Source of the DNA: Bacteroidales bacterium UBA1754
GTDB taxonomy: Bacteria > Bacteroidota > Bacteroidia > Bacteroidales > Paludibacteraceae
Length of the DNA: 14,163 bases
Reading direction: 5' to 3'
Assembly (NCBI GenBank): GCA_002315615.1
Contig: DCHK01000051.1
Coordinates: 1 to 14,163, forward strand
Position numbers and translations under genes: made by a program. The notes under the pieces were generated by a model. The model made no database searches, was not told the DNA's origin, and worked only from the letters and a program-made list of their open reading frames with translations. This document shows, one piece after another, positions 7,734 through 14,163 of this stretch (positions are counted from its first letter, which is position 1; the number at the start of each line of letters is the position of its first letter).

Positions 7734-8405
7734 ATGGAAAACGAATTCAAAAATTATGCAACCAAGCACCTCCGTATGAACGGACTTGCACTTGACAAGT
7801 ACATCGACATTACAAGCAGTTACATCTCGCCAAGCATTTTGGAAGAACGTCAGTTGAACGTAACACAAATGGACGTATTCTCGCGACTTATGATGGACCG
7901 CATCATTTTCCTCGGCACACAAATTGACGACTACACTGCCAATGTAATACAAGCACAACTACTCTACCTCGACTCTTCAGACCCAGGTAAAGATATTTCT
8001 ATCTACCTCAACACTCCTGGCGGAAGCGTTTATGCAGGTTTGGGAATTTACGACACTATGCAATTTATCGGTAGCAAAGTTTCTACTATTTGTACAGGAA
8101 TGGCGGCTTCGATGGGTGCTGTGCTTTTGGTGGCAGGCGAAAAAGGCAAACGTTCGGCTTTGAAACACTCACGCGTGATGATTCATCAACCAATGGGTGG
8201 CGCACAAGGTCAAGCATCTGACATTGAAATTACCGCGCGCGAAATTCAAAAACTAAAAAAAGAACTTTACACAATTATAGCAGAACATTCTGGCAACGAT
8301 TACGACAAAATTTATGCCGATAGCGACCGCGACTATTGGATGACAGCCGAAGAAGCAAAAGCATACGGAATGATTGACCAAGTGTTGACCAAAACAAGTA
8401 AATAA
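7734..8405 (+). CDS. clpP: ATP-dependent Clp protease proteolytic subunit ClpP
   Basis: ClpP is the tetradecameric serine peptidase that degrades proteins threaded in by ClpX. The 223-residue product shows the complete catalytic triad: Ser126 in TGMAASMGA, His151 in MIHQP and Asp200 in DRDYW. The spacing (25 and 49 residues) matches E. coli Ser97, His122 and Asp171. YLNTPGGSVYAG (91-102) is the conserved substrate-binding region. The N-terminus is about 29 residues longer than the E. coli numbering implies, so an N-terminal propeptide is likely. clpX follows after 25 bases, so the peptidase and its unfoldase are probably made from one transcript. Confidence 0.97.
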   Translation: MENEFKNYATKHLRMNGLALDKYIDITSSYISPSILEERQLNVTQMDVFSRLMMDRIIFLGTQIDDYTANVIQAQLLYLDSSDPGKDISIYLNTPGGSVYAGLGIYDTMQFIGSKVSTICTGMAASMGAVLLVAGEKGKRSALKHSRVMIHQPMGGAQGQASDIEITAREIQKLKKELYTIIAEHSGNDYDKIYADSDRDYWMTAEEAKAYGMIDQVLTKTSK

Positions 8406-8430
8406 ATCCTCAAAAACATAAAAACATTTT

Positions 8431-9660
8431 ATGCCAAGAAGAAACGAAAACAAGTGCAGTTTTTGCGGACGAGGCGAAAGCGAAGTTGACTTTCTCATTA
8501 CGGGAATGGGCGGAAATATTTGTTCTGATTGCGTACATGCAGCAGATGAAATCGTAAAACAAAACTTTGAACATAAAAGTAGTTTTTCTTCCGACTTGAA
8601 ATCATTGCCAAAACCGACAGAAATCAAAAGTTTTCTTGATGATTATGTAATCGGTCAAGACGAGGCGAAGAAATTTCTTTCGGTTGCCGTTTATAACCAT
8701 TACAAACGCATCTTGCAAAAAAAACAAGATGACGAAGTGGAAATTGAGAAATCAAACATCATTTTGGTTGGCTCTACGGGAACGGGAAAAACTTTGCTCG
8801 CAAAAACTATCGCAAAAAAAATAAATGTTCCTTTCACCATTGTCGATGCCACAGTACTTACCGAAGCAGGTTATGTGGGCGAAGACATAGAAAGTATTCT
8901 TACGCGTTTGCTACAAGTGGCAGATTACGATGTGCCAGCAGCCGAACGAGGAATTGTTTTTATCGACGAAATTGACAAAATTGCTCGTAAGGGCGATAAT
9001 CCTTCCATCACTCGCGACGTGAGTGGAGAAGGCGTTCAACAAGGACTATTAAAACTGCTCGAAGGCTCGGTTGTACTTGTGCCACCACAAGGCGGTCGCA
9101 AACACCCCGACCAAAAAATGATTGCAGTCAACACTCAAAATATTTTGTTTATTTGCGGTGGTGCTTTCGATGGTATTGAAAAAAAGATTGCAGCACGCCT
9201 CAACACGCGCTCGGTAGGTTATACTGCGGCACAAAAAACTGCGGGCATCGACCAAGACAATATATTAAAGTATGTAAGTCCGCAAGACCTAAAATCTTTC
9301 GGCTTAATACCAGAAATCATTGGTCGTCTGCCAATTCTCACTTATTTGCAACCACTTGACAGAAACGCCTTGCGAAAAATTCTTACCGAACCAAAAAATT
9401 CCATTATTCGTCAATATACTAAATTATTCAAAATGGACAATGTGGCGCTCACTTTCGACGATTCCGTTTTGGATTATATAGTTGACAAAGCCATCGAGTT
9501 CAAACTTGGCGCAAGAGGTTTGCGTTCAATTGTAGAAACTATTATGATGGACGCAATGTTTAGCGTTCCTTCCGAAAAAGTTGGCAATTTGAACATCACG
9601 CTCGACTACGCAAAAGAAAAACTCGAAAAAGCAAATTTGGACAAGTTAAGAGCTGAATAA
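8431..9660 (+). CDS. clpX: ATP-dependent Clp protease ATP-binding subunit ClpX
   Basis: ClpX is the hexameric AAA+ unfoldase that recognises substrates and feeds them to ClpP. The 409-residue product has the N-terminal C4 zinc-binding domain (Cys9, Cys12, Cys31, Cys34). It also has Walker A GSTGTGKT at 114-121, pore loop GYVG at 147-150, Walker B IVFIDEID at 175-182, the RKH loop at 223-225, an arginine in EIIGRLP (Arg299), and sensor 2 GARGLR from 360. The ClpP-docking loop, IGF in E. coli, appears to be VGY at 262-264. From memory this is usual in Bacteroidetes. The start is the ATG 25 bases after clpP, with no Shine-Dalgarno site. A strong terminator follows. Confidence 0.97.
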   Translation: MPRRNENKCSFCGRGESEVDFLITGMGGNICSDCVHAADEIVKQNFEHKSSFSSDLKSLPKPTEIKSFLDDYVIGQDEAKKFLSVAVYNHYKRILQKKQDDEVEIEKSNIILVGSTGTGKTLLAKTIAKKINVPFTIVDATVLTEAGYVGEDIESILTRLLQVADYDVPAAERGIVFIDEIDKIARKGDNPSITRDVSGEGVQQGLLKLLEGSVVLVPPQGGRKHPDQKMIAVNTQNILFICGGAFDGIEKKIAARLNTRSVGYTAAQKTAGIDQDNILKYVSPQDLKSFGLIPEIIGRLPILTYLQPLDRNALRKILTEPKNSIIRQYTKLFKMDNVALTFDDSVLDYIVDKAIEFKLGARGLRSIVETIMMDAMFSVPSEKVGNLNITLDYAKEKLEKANLDKLRAE

Positions 9661-9674
9661 AAGAAGCGAGAAAA

Positions 9675-9700
9675 CAGAAACAAGAAGGCAGAAACAAGAA
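9675..9700. repeat. Short tandem repeat CAGAAACAAGAA, two copies
   Basis: CAGAAACAAGAA occurs at 9675-9686 and again at 9689-9700, a 14-base period within a purine-rich stretch between the clpX stop and its terminator. It is probably untranslated 3' sequence of no known role. Confidence 0.6.
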
Positions 9701-9710
9701 ATAAGAGTTG

Positions 9711-9750
9711 AAAGACTGTTGCATTTTGGGGTGCAATGGTCTTTTTTTTT
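9711..9750 (+). terminator. Rho-independent terminator after clpX
   Basis: A 13-base-pair stem (9711-9723 with 9732-9744, two adjacent G-T wobbles) encloses the loop TTTTGGGG. It is followed by an uninterrupted T-run to 9750. It ends the clpP-clpX unit. Confidence 0.85.
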
Positions 9751-9790
9751 AGTTTATTTTTAAAAATTATTTTTTTATTCAAAAAATAGT

Positions 9791-9798
9791 TATATTTG
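9791..9798 (+). promoter_or_regulatory. Putative -7 box of recQ
   Basis: TATATTTG matches TAnnTTTG and lies just past the clpX terminator. I see no clear TTTG at the -33 position, only a T-run. The leader to the ATG at 9873 would be about 70 bases. Confidence 0.4.
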
Positions 9799-9872
9799 TT
9801 ATTGCGTTGATTTGGCGAAAAAATCAATCTATTAGTCTTTATTTACAACCTAATTAGTTGACAAATAAGCGT

Positions 9873-12059
9873 ATGACGAAACAAGAATTACAAGGACAAC
9901 TGAAGAAATATTTCGGTTTTGATAGTTTCAAAGGCAACCAAGAGGCTATCATCAATAATATTTTGGCAGGAAAAGACACTTTTGTGCTGATGCCTACGGG
10001 TGGCGGTAAGTCGTTGTGCTATCAACTTCCTGCACTTATACAAGACGGTCTTGCAATAGTTATTTCGCCACTTATCGCACTTATGAAAAACCAAGTCGAT
10101 GCAATGCGCTCTTTCAGTGCAGAAGACGGCGTGGCACACTTCCTTAACTCTTCTTTGACGAAAGCAGCAGCAGAATCGGTACAAAATGACGTGCTGAGCG
10201 GTAAAACAAAATTGCTTTACATTGCGCCAGAATCGATGACAAAAGAAGAAAACATTGACTTCTTGAAAAAAGTTAAAATTTCATTCTATGCCATTGACGA
10301 AGCACATTGTATTTCGGAATGGGGACACGATTTCCGTCCAGAATATCGCCGTATCAGGCCAATTATCAACGAGATACAAGATGCACCCGTTGTGGCACTG
10401 ACAGCCACAGCCACTCAAAAAGTGCAACACGACATTCAAAAAAGTCTTGGCATACAAAAAGCCACTATTTTCAAATCGTCGTTCAACAGGCCAAACTTGT
10501 ACTACGAAGTGCGTCCCAAAACAAACAATGTTGACAAAGACATTATAAAATACATCCACTCTCAAAAAGGAAAATCGGGCATCATATACTGCTTGAGTAG
10601 AAAAAAAGTAGAGGAACTTGCCGAAACGCTGAACCTTAACGACGTCAAGGCATTGCCTTACCACGCAGGAATGGACTCCGCTACACGTTCAGAAAATCAA
10701 GACAAATTCTTGATGGAAGAAATTGATGTAATTGTAGCCACTATCGCATTCGGTATGGGAATAGACAAACCCGATGTGCGTTTCGTAATTCATTACGACA
10801 TACCTAAAAGTTTGGAAGGATACTACCAAGAAACAGGACGTGCAGGACGCGACGGAGGCGAAGGTGAATGTATAACTTTCTATTCGAATAAAGACATTCA
10901 AAAACTCGAAAAGTTTATGCAAGGCAAACCGATTGCCGAGCAAGAAATTGGTAAACAACTTTTGCTCGAAACATCGGCGTATGCAGAATCGGCAGTATGC
11001 CGACGCAAAACTTTGCTACACTATTTCGGCGAAGAATACAATGAAGATAATTGTGGAAATTGTGATAATTGTTTAAATCCAAAAAAACAAATGGAAGCTC
11101 AGGATATGCTATGTATGGTGTTGGAAGCCATCATATTATTGAAAGAAAAGTTTAAAGCGGATCATATTGTAAATGTGCTTATCGGAAAAGAGACTACGGC
11201 AGTAAAAGAAAACGAGCACGAAGACCTTGAAATTTTCGGCACAGCACCCGAAGAAGACGAAAAAACACTGCAAGCAGTTATTCGCCAAGCAATGATTGCT
11301 GGCTACATAGATAAAGACATTGAAAACTATGGTTTACTGAAAGTTACCAAAAAAGGACACGAATATCTTAAAAAGCCTACTTCGTTCACCATTGTGAAAG
11401 ACAACGAATTTGATGATAACGAAGAAGAGGAAGATACACCGATGAAAGGAGGTGGTAACTGTGCAGCCGACGAGGCACTTTACTCTATGCTGAAAGATTT
11501 GCGCAAAAAATTATCGAAACAATTGGGAGTTCCTCCATACGTTATTTTTGCCGATCCGTCGCTCGAAGCAATGGCAACGACATATCCTATCACTGTAGAT
11601 GAACTGAAAAATGTGCCAGGCGTAGGCGAAGGAAAAGCAAAACGATATGGCGAAGAATTTTTGAAACTCATTAAAAACCACGTTCAAGAAAATGAGATTG
11701 AACGTCCTGAAGACTTGCGTGTTCGCACAGTTGCCAACAAATCGAAACAAAAACGTTCAATCATCGAAGCCATTGACCGACGAATTGCACTTGACGACAT
11801 AGCAGAATCGAAAGGTATGGAGTTTGATGAACTTTTGAGCGAACTTGAATCAATCGTAAACTCTGGTACAAAAATAAACATCGACTATTTTTTGCACGAA
11901 ATAATGGAAGACGACAGCATTCAAGATATTTTCGAATACTTTAAGGAAGCCGAAACTGACGATATAGAAGAAGCGTACAAAGAATTTTGCCACGAAGATT
12001 ATACCGAAGAAGAAATACGATTGATACGCATCAAATTCCTGTCGGAGATGGGAAATTAA
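9873..12059 (+). CDS. recQ: ATP-dependent DNA helicase RecQ
   Basis: RecQ is a 3'-5' superfamily 2 helicase used in recombination and replication-fork repair. The 728-residue product has motif I MPTGGGKSLCYQ (40-51), DEAH (142-145), TATA (177-180), and motif VI within QETGRAGRDG (319-328). The RecQ zinc site has Cys376, then Cys394, Cys397 and Cys400 (NCGNCDNC). A winged-helix RQC region spans ~405-505, followed by an acidic linker (~509-522). The HRDC domain (~533-607) contains LKNVPGVGEGKAKRYGEE. The last ~120 residues resemble the HTH_40-type extension found in many Bacteroidetes RecQ proteins, making it longer than E. coli RecQ. I chose the ATG at 9873. An in-frame TTG at 9858 would add only five unconserved residues. 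Confidence 0.96.
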   Translation: MTKQELQGQLKKYFGFDSFKGNQEAIINNILAGKDTFVLMPTGGGKSLCYQLPALIQDGLAIVISPLIALMKNQVDAMRSFSAEDGVAHFLNSSLTKAAAESVQNDVLSGKTKLLYIAPESMTKEENIDFLKKVKISFYAIDEAHCISEWGHDFRPEYRRIRPIINEIQDAPVVALTATATQKVQHDIQKSLGIQKATIFKSSFNRPNLYYEVRPKTNNVDKDIIKYIHSQKGKSGIIYCLSRKKVEELAETLNLNDVKALPYHAGMDSATRSENQDKFLMEEIDVIVATIAFGMGIDKPDVRFVIHYDIPKSLEGYYQETGRAGRDGGEGECITFYSNKDIQKLEKFMQGKPIAEQEIGKQLLLETSAYAESAVCRRKTLLHYFGEEYNEDNCGNCDNCLNPKKQMEAQDMLCMVLEAIILLKEKFKADHIVNVLIGKETTAVKENEHEDLEIFGTAPEEDEKTLQAVIRQAMIAGYIDKDIENYGLLKVTKKGHEYLKKPTSFTIVKDNEFDDNEEEEDTPMKGGGNCAADEALYSMLKDLRKKLSKQLGVPPYVIFADPSLEAMATTYPITVDELKNVPGVGEGKAKRYGEEFLKLIKNHVQENEIERPEDLRVRTVANKSKQKRSIIEAIDRRIALDDIAESKGMEFDELLSELESIVNSGTKINIDYFLHEIMEDDSIQDIFEYFKEAETDDIEEAYKEFCHEDYTEEEIRLIRIKFLSEMGN

Positions 12060-12100
12060 CGCGTTTATCTTGTTGAATTTTTATATTCGCAATAATTTCA

Positions 12101-12108
12101 TAACTTTG
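12101..12108 (+). promoter_or_regulatory. Putative -7 promoter box of frdC operon
   Basis: TAACTTTG matches the Bacteroidetes -7 consensus, and the surrounding CATAACTTTGCAATTC is identical to the tig promoter. A TTG at 12073-12075 is 25 bases upstream, as at tig, so the -33 element is again ambiguous. The leader to the ATG at 12157 is about 45 bases. No terminator for recQ is visible before it. Confidence 0.55.
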
Positions 12109-12156
12109 CAATTCTTAAAATAAGATTTTTATTCACTTTAATTATAATTAAAATTT

Positions 12157-12873
12157 ATGTGGTTATTTAATTCCTCAATCGGAAAGAAACTGATAATGAG
12201 TATATCAGGCGCTTTCCTCGTGTTATTTTTGTTGTTTCACGCAACAATGAACGCTGTAGCAATTTTCTCAGCTGAAGGTTACAACGCTATTTGCGAATTT
12301 TTGGGTGCCAATTGGTACGCATTGGTAGGAACAATGGTGATTGCGTTCTTCGTATTGCTTCACTTTGTTTATGCGTTTATTTTGACTATTCAAAATAGAA
12401 AAGCGCGTGGAAACAATGCTTACGCAATCAGCGAAAAACCAAAAAATGTAGAATGGGCTTCACAAAATATGCTTGTTCTTGGTTTAATCGTTATTTGCGG
12501 TATTTTGTTGCACCTTTCTCAATTTTGGGCACACATGCAGTTTGCCGAAATTGCAGGTACAGAAGGTGGAAATGTTGCAGGTGTAGCAGATGGTGCTGCT
12601 TGGATTAGATTCTATTTCTCACAACCTTGGATTGCTGCTTGCTATGTAGTATGGCTTGTTGCTTTGTGGTTTCACTTGTCTCACGGAGTTTGGAGCGCAA
12701 TGCAAACACTTGGTTGGAGCAACAAAATTTGGTTCGAACGCTGGCGTTGCATTTCTACTGTAGTTACTACAATCATCATCGCTGCTTTCATTGCAGTAGT
12801 TCTTGCATTTGCATTCCATTTGGTTCCTTGCGAATGCACTAAAGCTTGTTGCGTAGCAGCTTGTATCAATTAA
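12157..12873 (+). CDS. frdC: Succinate dehydrogenase/fumarate reductase cytochrome b subunit
   Basis: This 238-residue inner-membrane protein is the b558-type anchor that carries heme and exchanges electrons with quinone for the flavoprotein and iron-sulfur subunits. Five hydrophobic helices can be seen (~12-38, 52-78, 103-125, 155-176, 198-222). Candidate heme-ligand histidines are His28 (LFHATMN), His69 (LLHF), His119 or His126, and His173 or His176 (FHLSH). This fits the single-polypeptide diheme type of Wolinella and Bacteroides rather than the two-anchor E. coli type. The last residues, VPCECTKACCVAACIN, hold five cysteines, which I do not recognise as usual for this family. The flavoprotein gene follows after 29 bases, so the two are co-transcribed. 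Confidence 0.93.
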   Translation: MWLFNSSIGKKLIMSISGAFLVLFLLFHATMNAVAIFSAEGYNAICEFLGANWYALVGTMVIAFFVLLHFVYAFILTIQNRKARGNNAYAISEKPKNVEWASQNMLVLGLIVICGILLHLSQFWAHMQFAEIAGTEGGNVAGVADGAAWIRFYFSQPWIAACYVVWLVALWFHLSHGVWSAMQTLGWSNKIWFERWRCISTVVTTIIIAAFIAVVLAFAFHLVPCECTKACCVAACIN

Positions 12874-12902
12874 TTTTTCCTTAAATTTGAAAATTAGATA
12901 TT

Positions 12903-14163
12903 ATGGCAACAATAGATTCAAAAATTCCACAAGGTCCTGTGGCTGAAAAATGGACCAACTACAAAGCTCACCAAAAATTGGTGAACCCAGCCAACAAACG
13001 TAAACTTGATATTATCGTAGTAGGTACAGGTTTGGCAGGTGCTTCTGCCGCTTCTACTTTGGGCGAAATGGGATTCAATGTATTGAATTTCTGCATTCAA
13101 GATTCACCACGTCGTGCACACTCTATCGCTGCACAAGGTGGTATCAATGCCGCTAAAAACTATCAAAACGATGGCGACTCTGTATATCGTCTTTTCTACG
13201 ATACCGTAAAAGGTGGCGACTATCGTGCTCGCGAAGCTAACGTTTATCGTTTGGCAGAAGTTTCAAGCAATATCATCGACCAATGCGTTGCTCAAGGTGT
13301 TCCTTTCGCTCGCGAATACGGTGGATTGTTGGCTAACCGTTCATTTGGTGGTGCACAAGTAAGCCGTACATTCTACGCAAAAGGTCAAACCGGTCAACAA
13401 CTTTTGCTTGGTGCATATTCTTCTTTGAATCGTCAAATCAAAGCAGGAAAAGTAAAAAGCTACAATCGCTATGAAATGCACGATGTAGTTATGGTTGACG
13501 GTCGCGCTCGTGGTATCATTGCTAAAAACTTGGTAACTGGTGAATTCGAACGCTTTGCCGCTCACGCTGTAGTTATCGCTACTGGTGGTTATGGAAATGC
13601 TTACTTCCTTTCTACTAACGCTATGGGTTGTAACTGCTCTGCTGCAATTGCTGCTTACCGCCAAGGTGCATATATGGCAAACCCATCGTACGTACAAATT
13701 CACCCTACTTGTATTCCAGTACACGGCGACAAACAATCAAAATTGACTTTGATGTCAGAGTCGTTGCGTAACGATGGTCGTATTTGGGTTCCAAAGAAAA
13801 AAGAAGATGCTGAAAAATTGCAAAAAGGACTAATTAAAGGTTCTGATATTCCTGAAGAAGAACGCGACTACTACTTGGAACGTCGCTACCCTGCTTTCGG
13901 TAACCTTGTACCTCGCGACGTTGCCAGTCGTGCTGCAAAAGAACGTTGCGATGCTGGTTTTGGTGTAAACAACACTGGTTTGGCAGTATTCTTGGATTTC
14001 TCTGAAGCAATTAACCGTTTGGGTATCGATGTAGTTCGTCAACGCTACGGAAACTTGTTCGATATGTACGAAGAAATTTCTGACGTAAATCCAGGTGAAT
14101 TTGCAAAAGAAATCAATGGCGTTAAATATTACAATCCAATGATGATTTTCCCTGCTATCCACT
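12903..14163 (+). CDS. frdA: Succinate dehydrogenase/fumarate reductase flavoprotein subunit (3' end outside window)
   Basis: This is the catalytic subunit that interconverts fumarate and succinate with covalently bound FAD. The first 420 residues are present and the gene runs off the right edge, so about two thirds of the usual length is visible. The Rossmann FAD motif is GTGLAGASAA (41-50). His73 in AHSIAAQGG is the expected covalent FAD attachment site. HPTC (267-270) and LVPRDVASRA, with Arg338 as the likely proton-transfer arginine, form the active site. The start MATIDSKIPQGP follows an A-rich spacer after frdC. The iron-sulfur subunit gene is expected beyond the edge. Whether the complex works mainly as fumarate reductase or succinate dehydrogenase cannot be told from sequence, but Bacteroidales usually use it for fumarate respiration. 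Confidence 0.96.
   Translation, partial: MATIDSKIPQGPVAEKWTNYKAHQKLVNPANKRKLDIIVVGTGLAGASAASTLGEMGFNVLNFCIQDSPRRAHSIAAQGGINAAKNYQNDGDSVYRLFYDTVKGGDYRAREANVYRLAEVSSNIIDQCVAQGVPFAREYGGLLANRSFGGAQVSRTFYAKGQTGQQLLLGAYSSLNRQIKAGKVKSYNRYEMHDVVMVDGRARGIIAKNLVTGEFERFAAHAVVIATGGYGNAYFLSTNAMGCNCSAAIAAYRQGAYMANPSYVQIHPTCIPVHGDKQSKLTLMSESLRNDGRIWVPKKKEDAEKLQKGLIKGSDIPEEERDYYLERRYPAFGNLVPRDVASRAAKERCDAGFGVNNTGLAVFLDFSEAINRLGIDVVRQRYGNLFDMYEEISDVNPGEFAKEINGVKYYNPMMIFPAIH

Noticed and set aside
9858..9872. TTG start for recQ
   Set aside because: It adds five unconserved residues. The ATG at 9873 gives the usual N-terminus shortly before the conserved LKKYFGFDSFKGNQEAI region.

Overview
The window comes from a Bacteroidetes (probably Bacteroidales-like) chromosome. 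Four things support this: AT-rich DNA; A-rich gene leaders without clear Shine-Dalgarno sites; promoters of the Bacteroidetes type (TAnnTTTG at -7, TTTG about 19-21 bases upstream); and protein details such as RecQ with a C-terminal HTH_40-like extension, a five-helix diheme-type cytochrome b next to a fumarate reductase flavoprotein, and a secreted protein built from PKD-like and CHU_C-associated Ig-like modules.

Layout. Bases 1-4463 (minus strand) hold the first 1487 residues of a very large secreted modular protein whose C-terminus lies beyond the left edge. It has a signal peptide, an N-terminal beta-rich region, a CBM9-like domain and then a long array of Ig/PKD-like modules. Bases 4464-4824 hold its promoter, a tRNA-Gln(TTG) gene on the minus strand with its own promoter, a leader hairpin and a strong terminator. 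tyrS (minus strand) follows and is divergent from tig (trigger factor, plus strand) across a compact two-way promoter.

From tig onward all genes are on the plus strand. The order is tig, clpP, clpX, recQ, then the start of a succinate dehydrogenase/fumarate reductase operon (cytochrome b, then flavoprotein, which is cut by the right edge). Recognisable terminators follow tig and clpX, and -7 promoter boxes precede tig, recQ and frdC. clpP and clpX are 25 bases apart and look co-transcribed.

How the genes fit together. tig, clpP and clpX form a protein-quality group: a ribosome-bound chaperone, the ClpP peptidase and its AAA+ unfoldase. tyrS and tRNA-Gln serve translation. RecQ serves DNA repair. 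The frd genes serve fumarate respiration or the TCA cycle. The 4.5-kb secreted protein is the only accessory-looking gene. I saw no mobile element, CRISPR array or defence system. The least ordinary items are the modular surface protein with its repeated two-module block, the cysteine-rich tail of the cytochrome b subunit, and the compact promoter and leader structures around tRNA-Gln and tyrS/tig.
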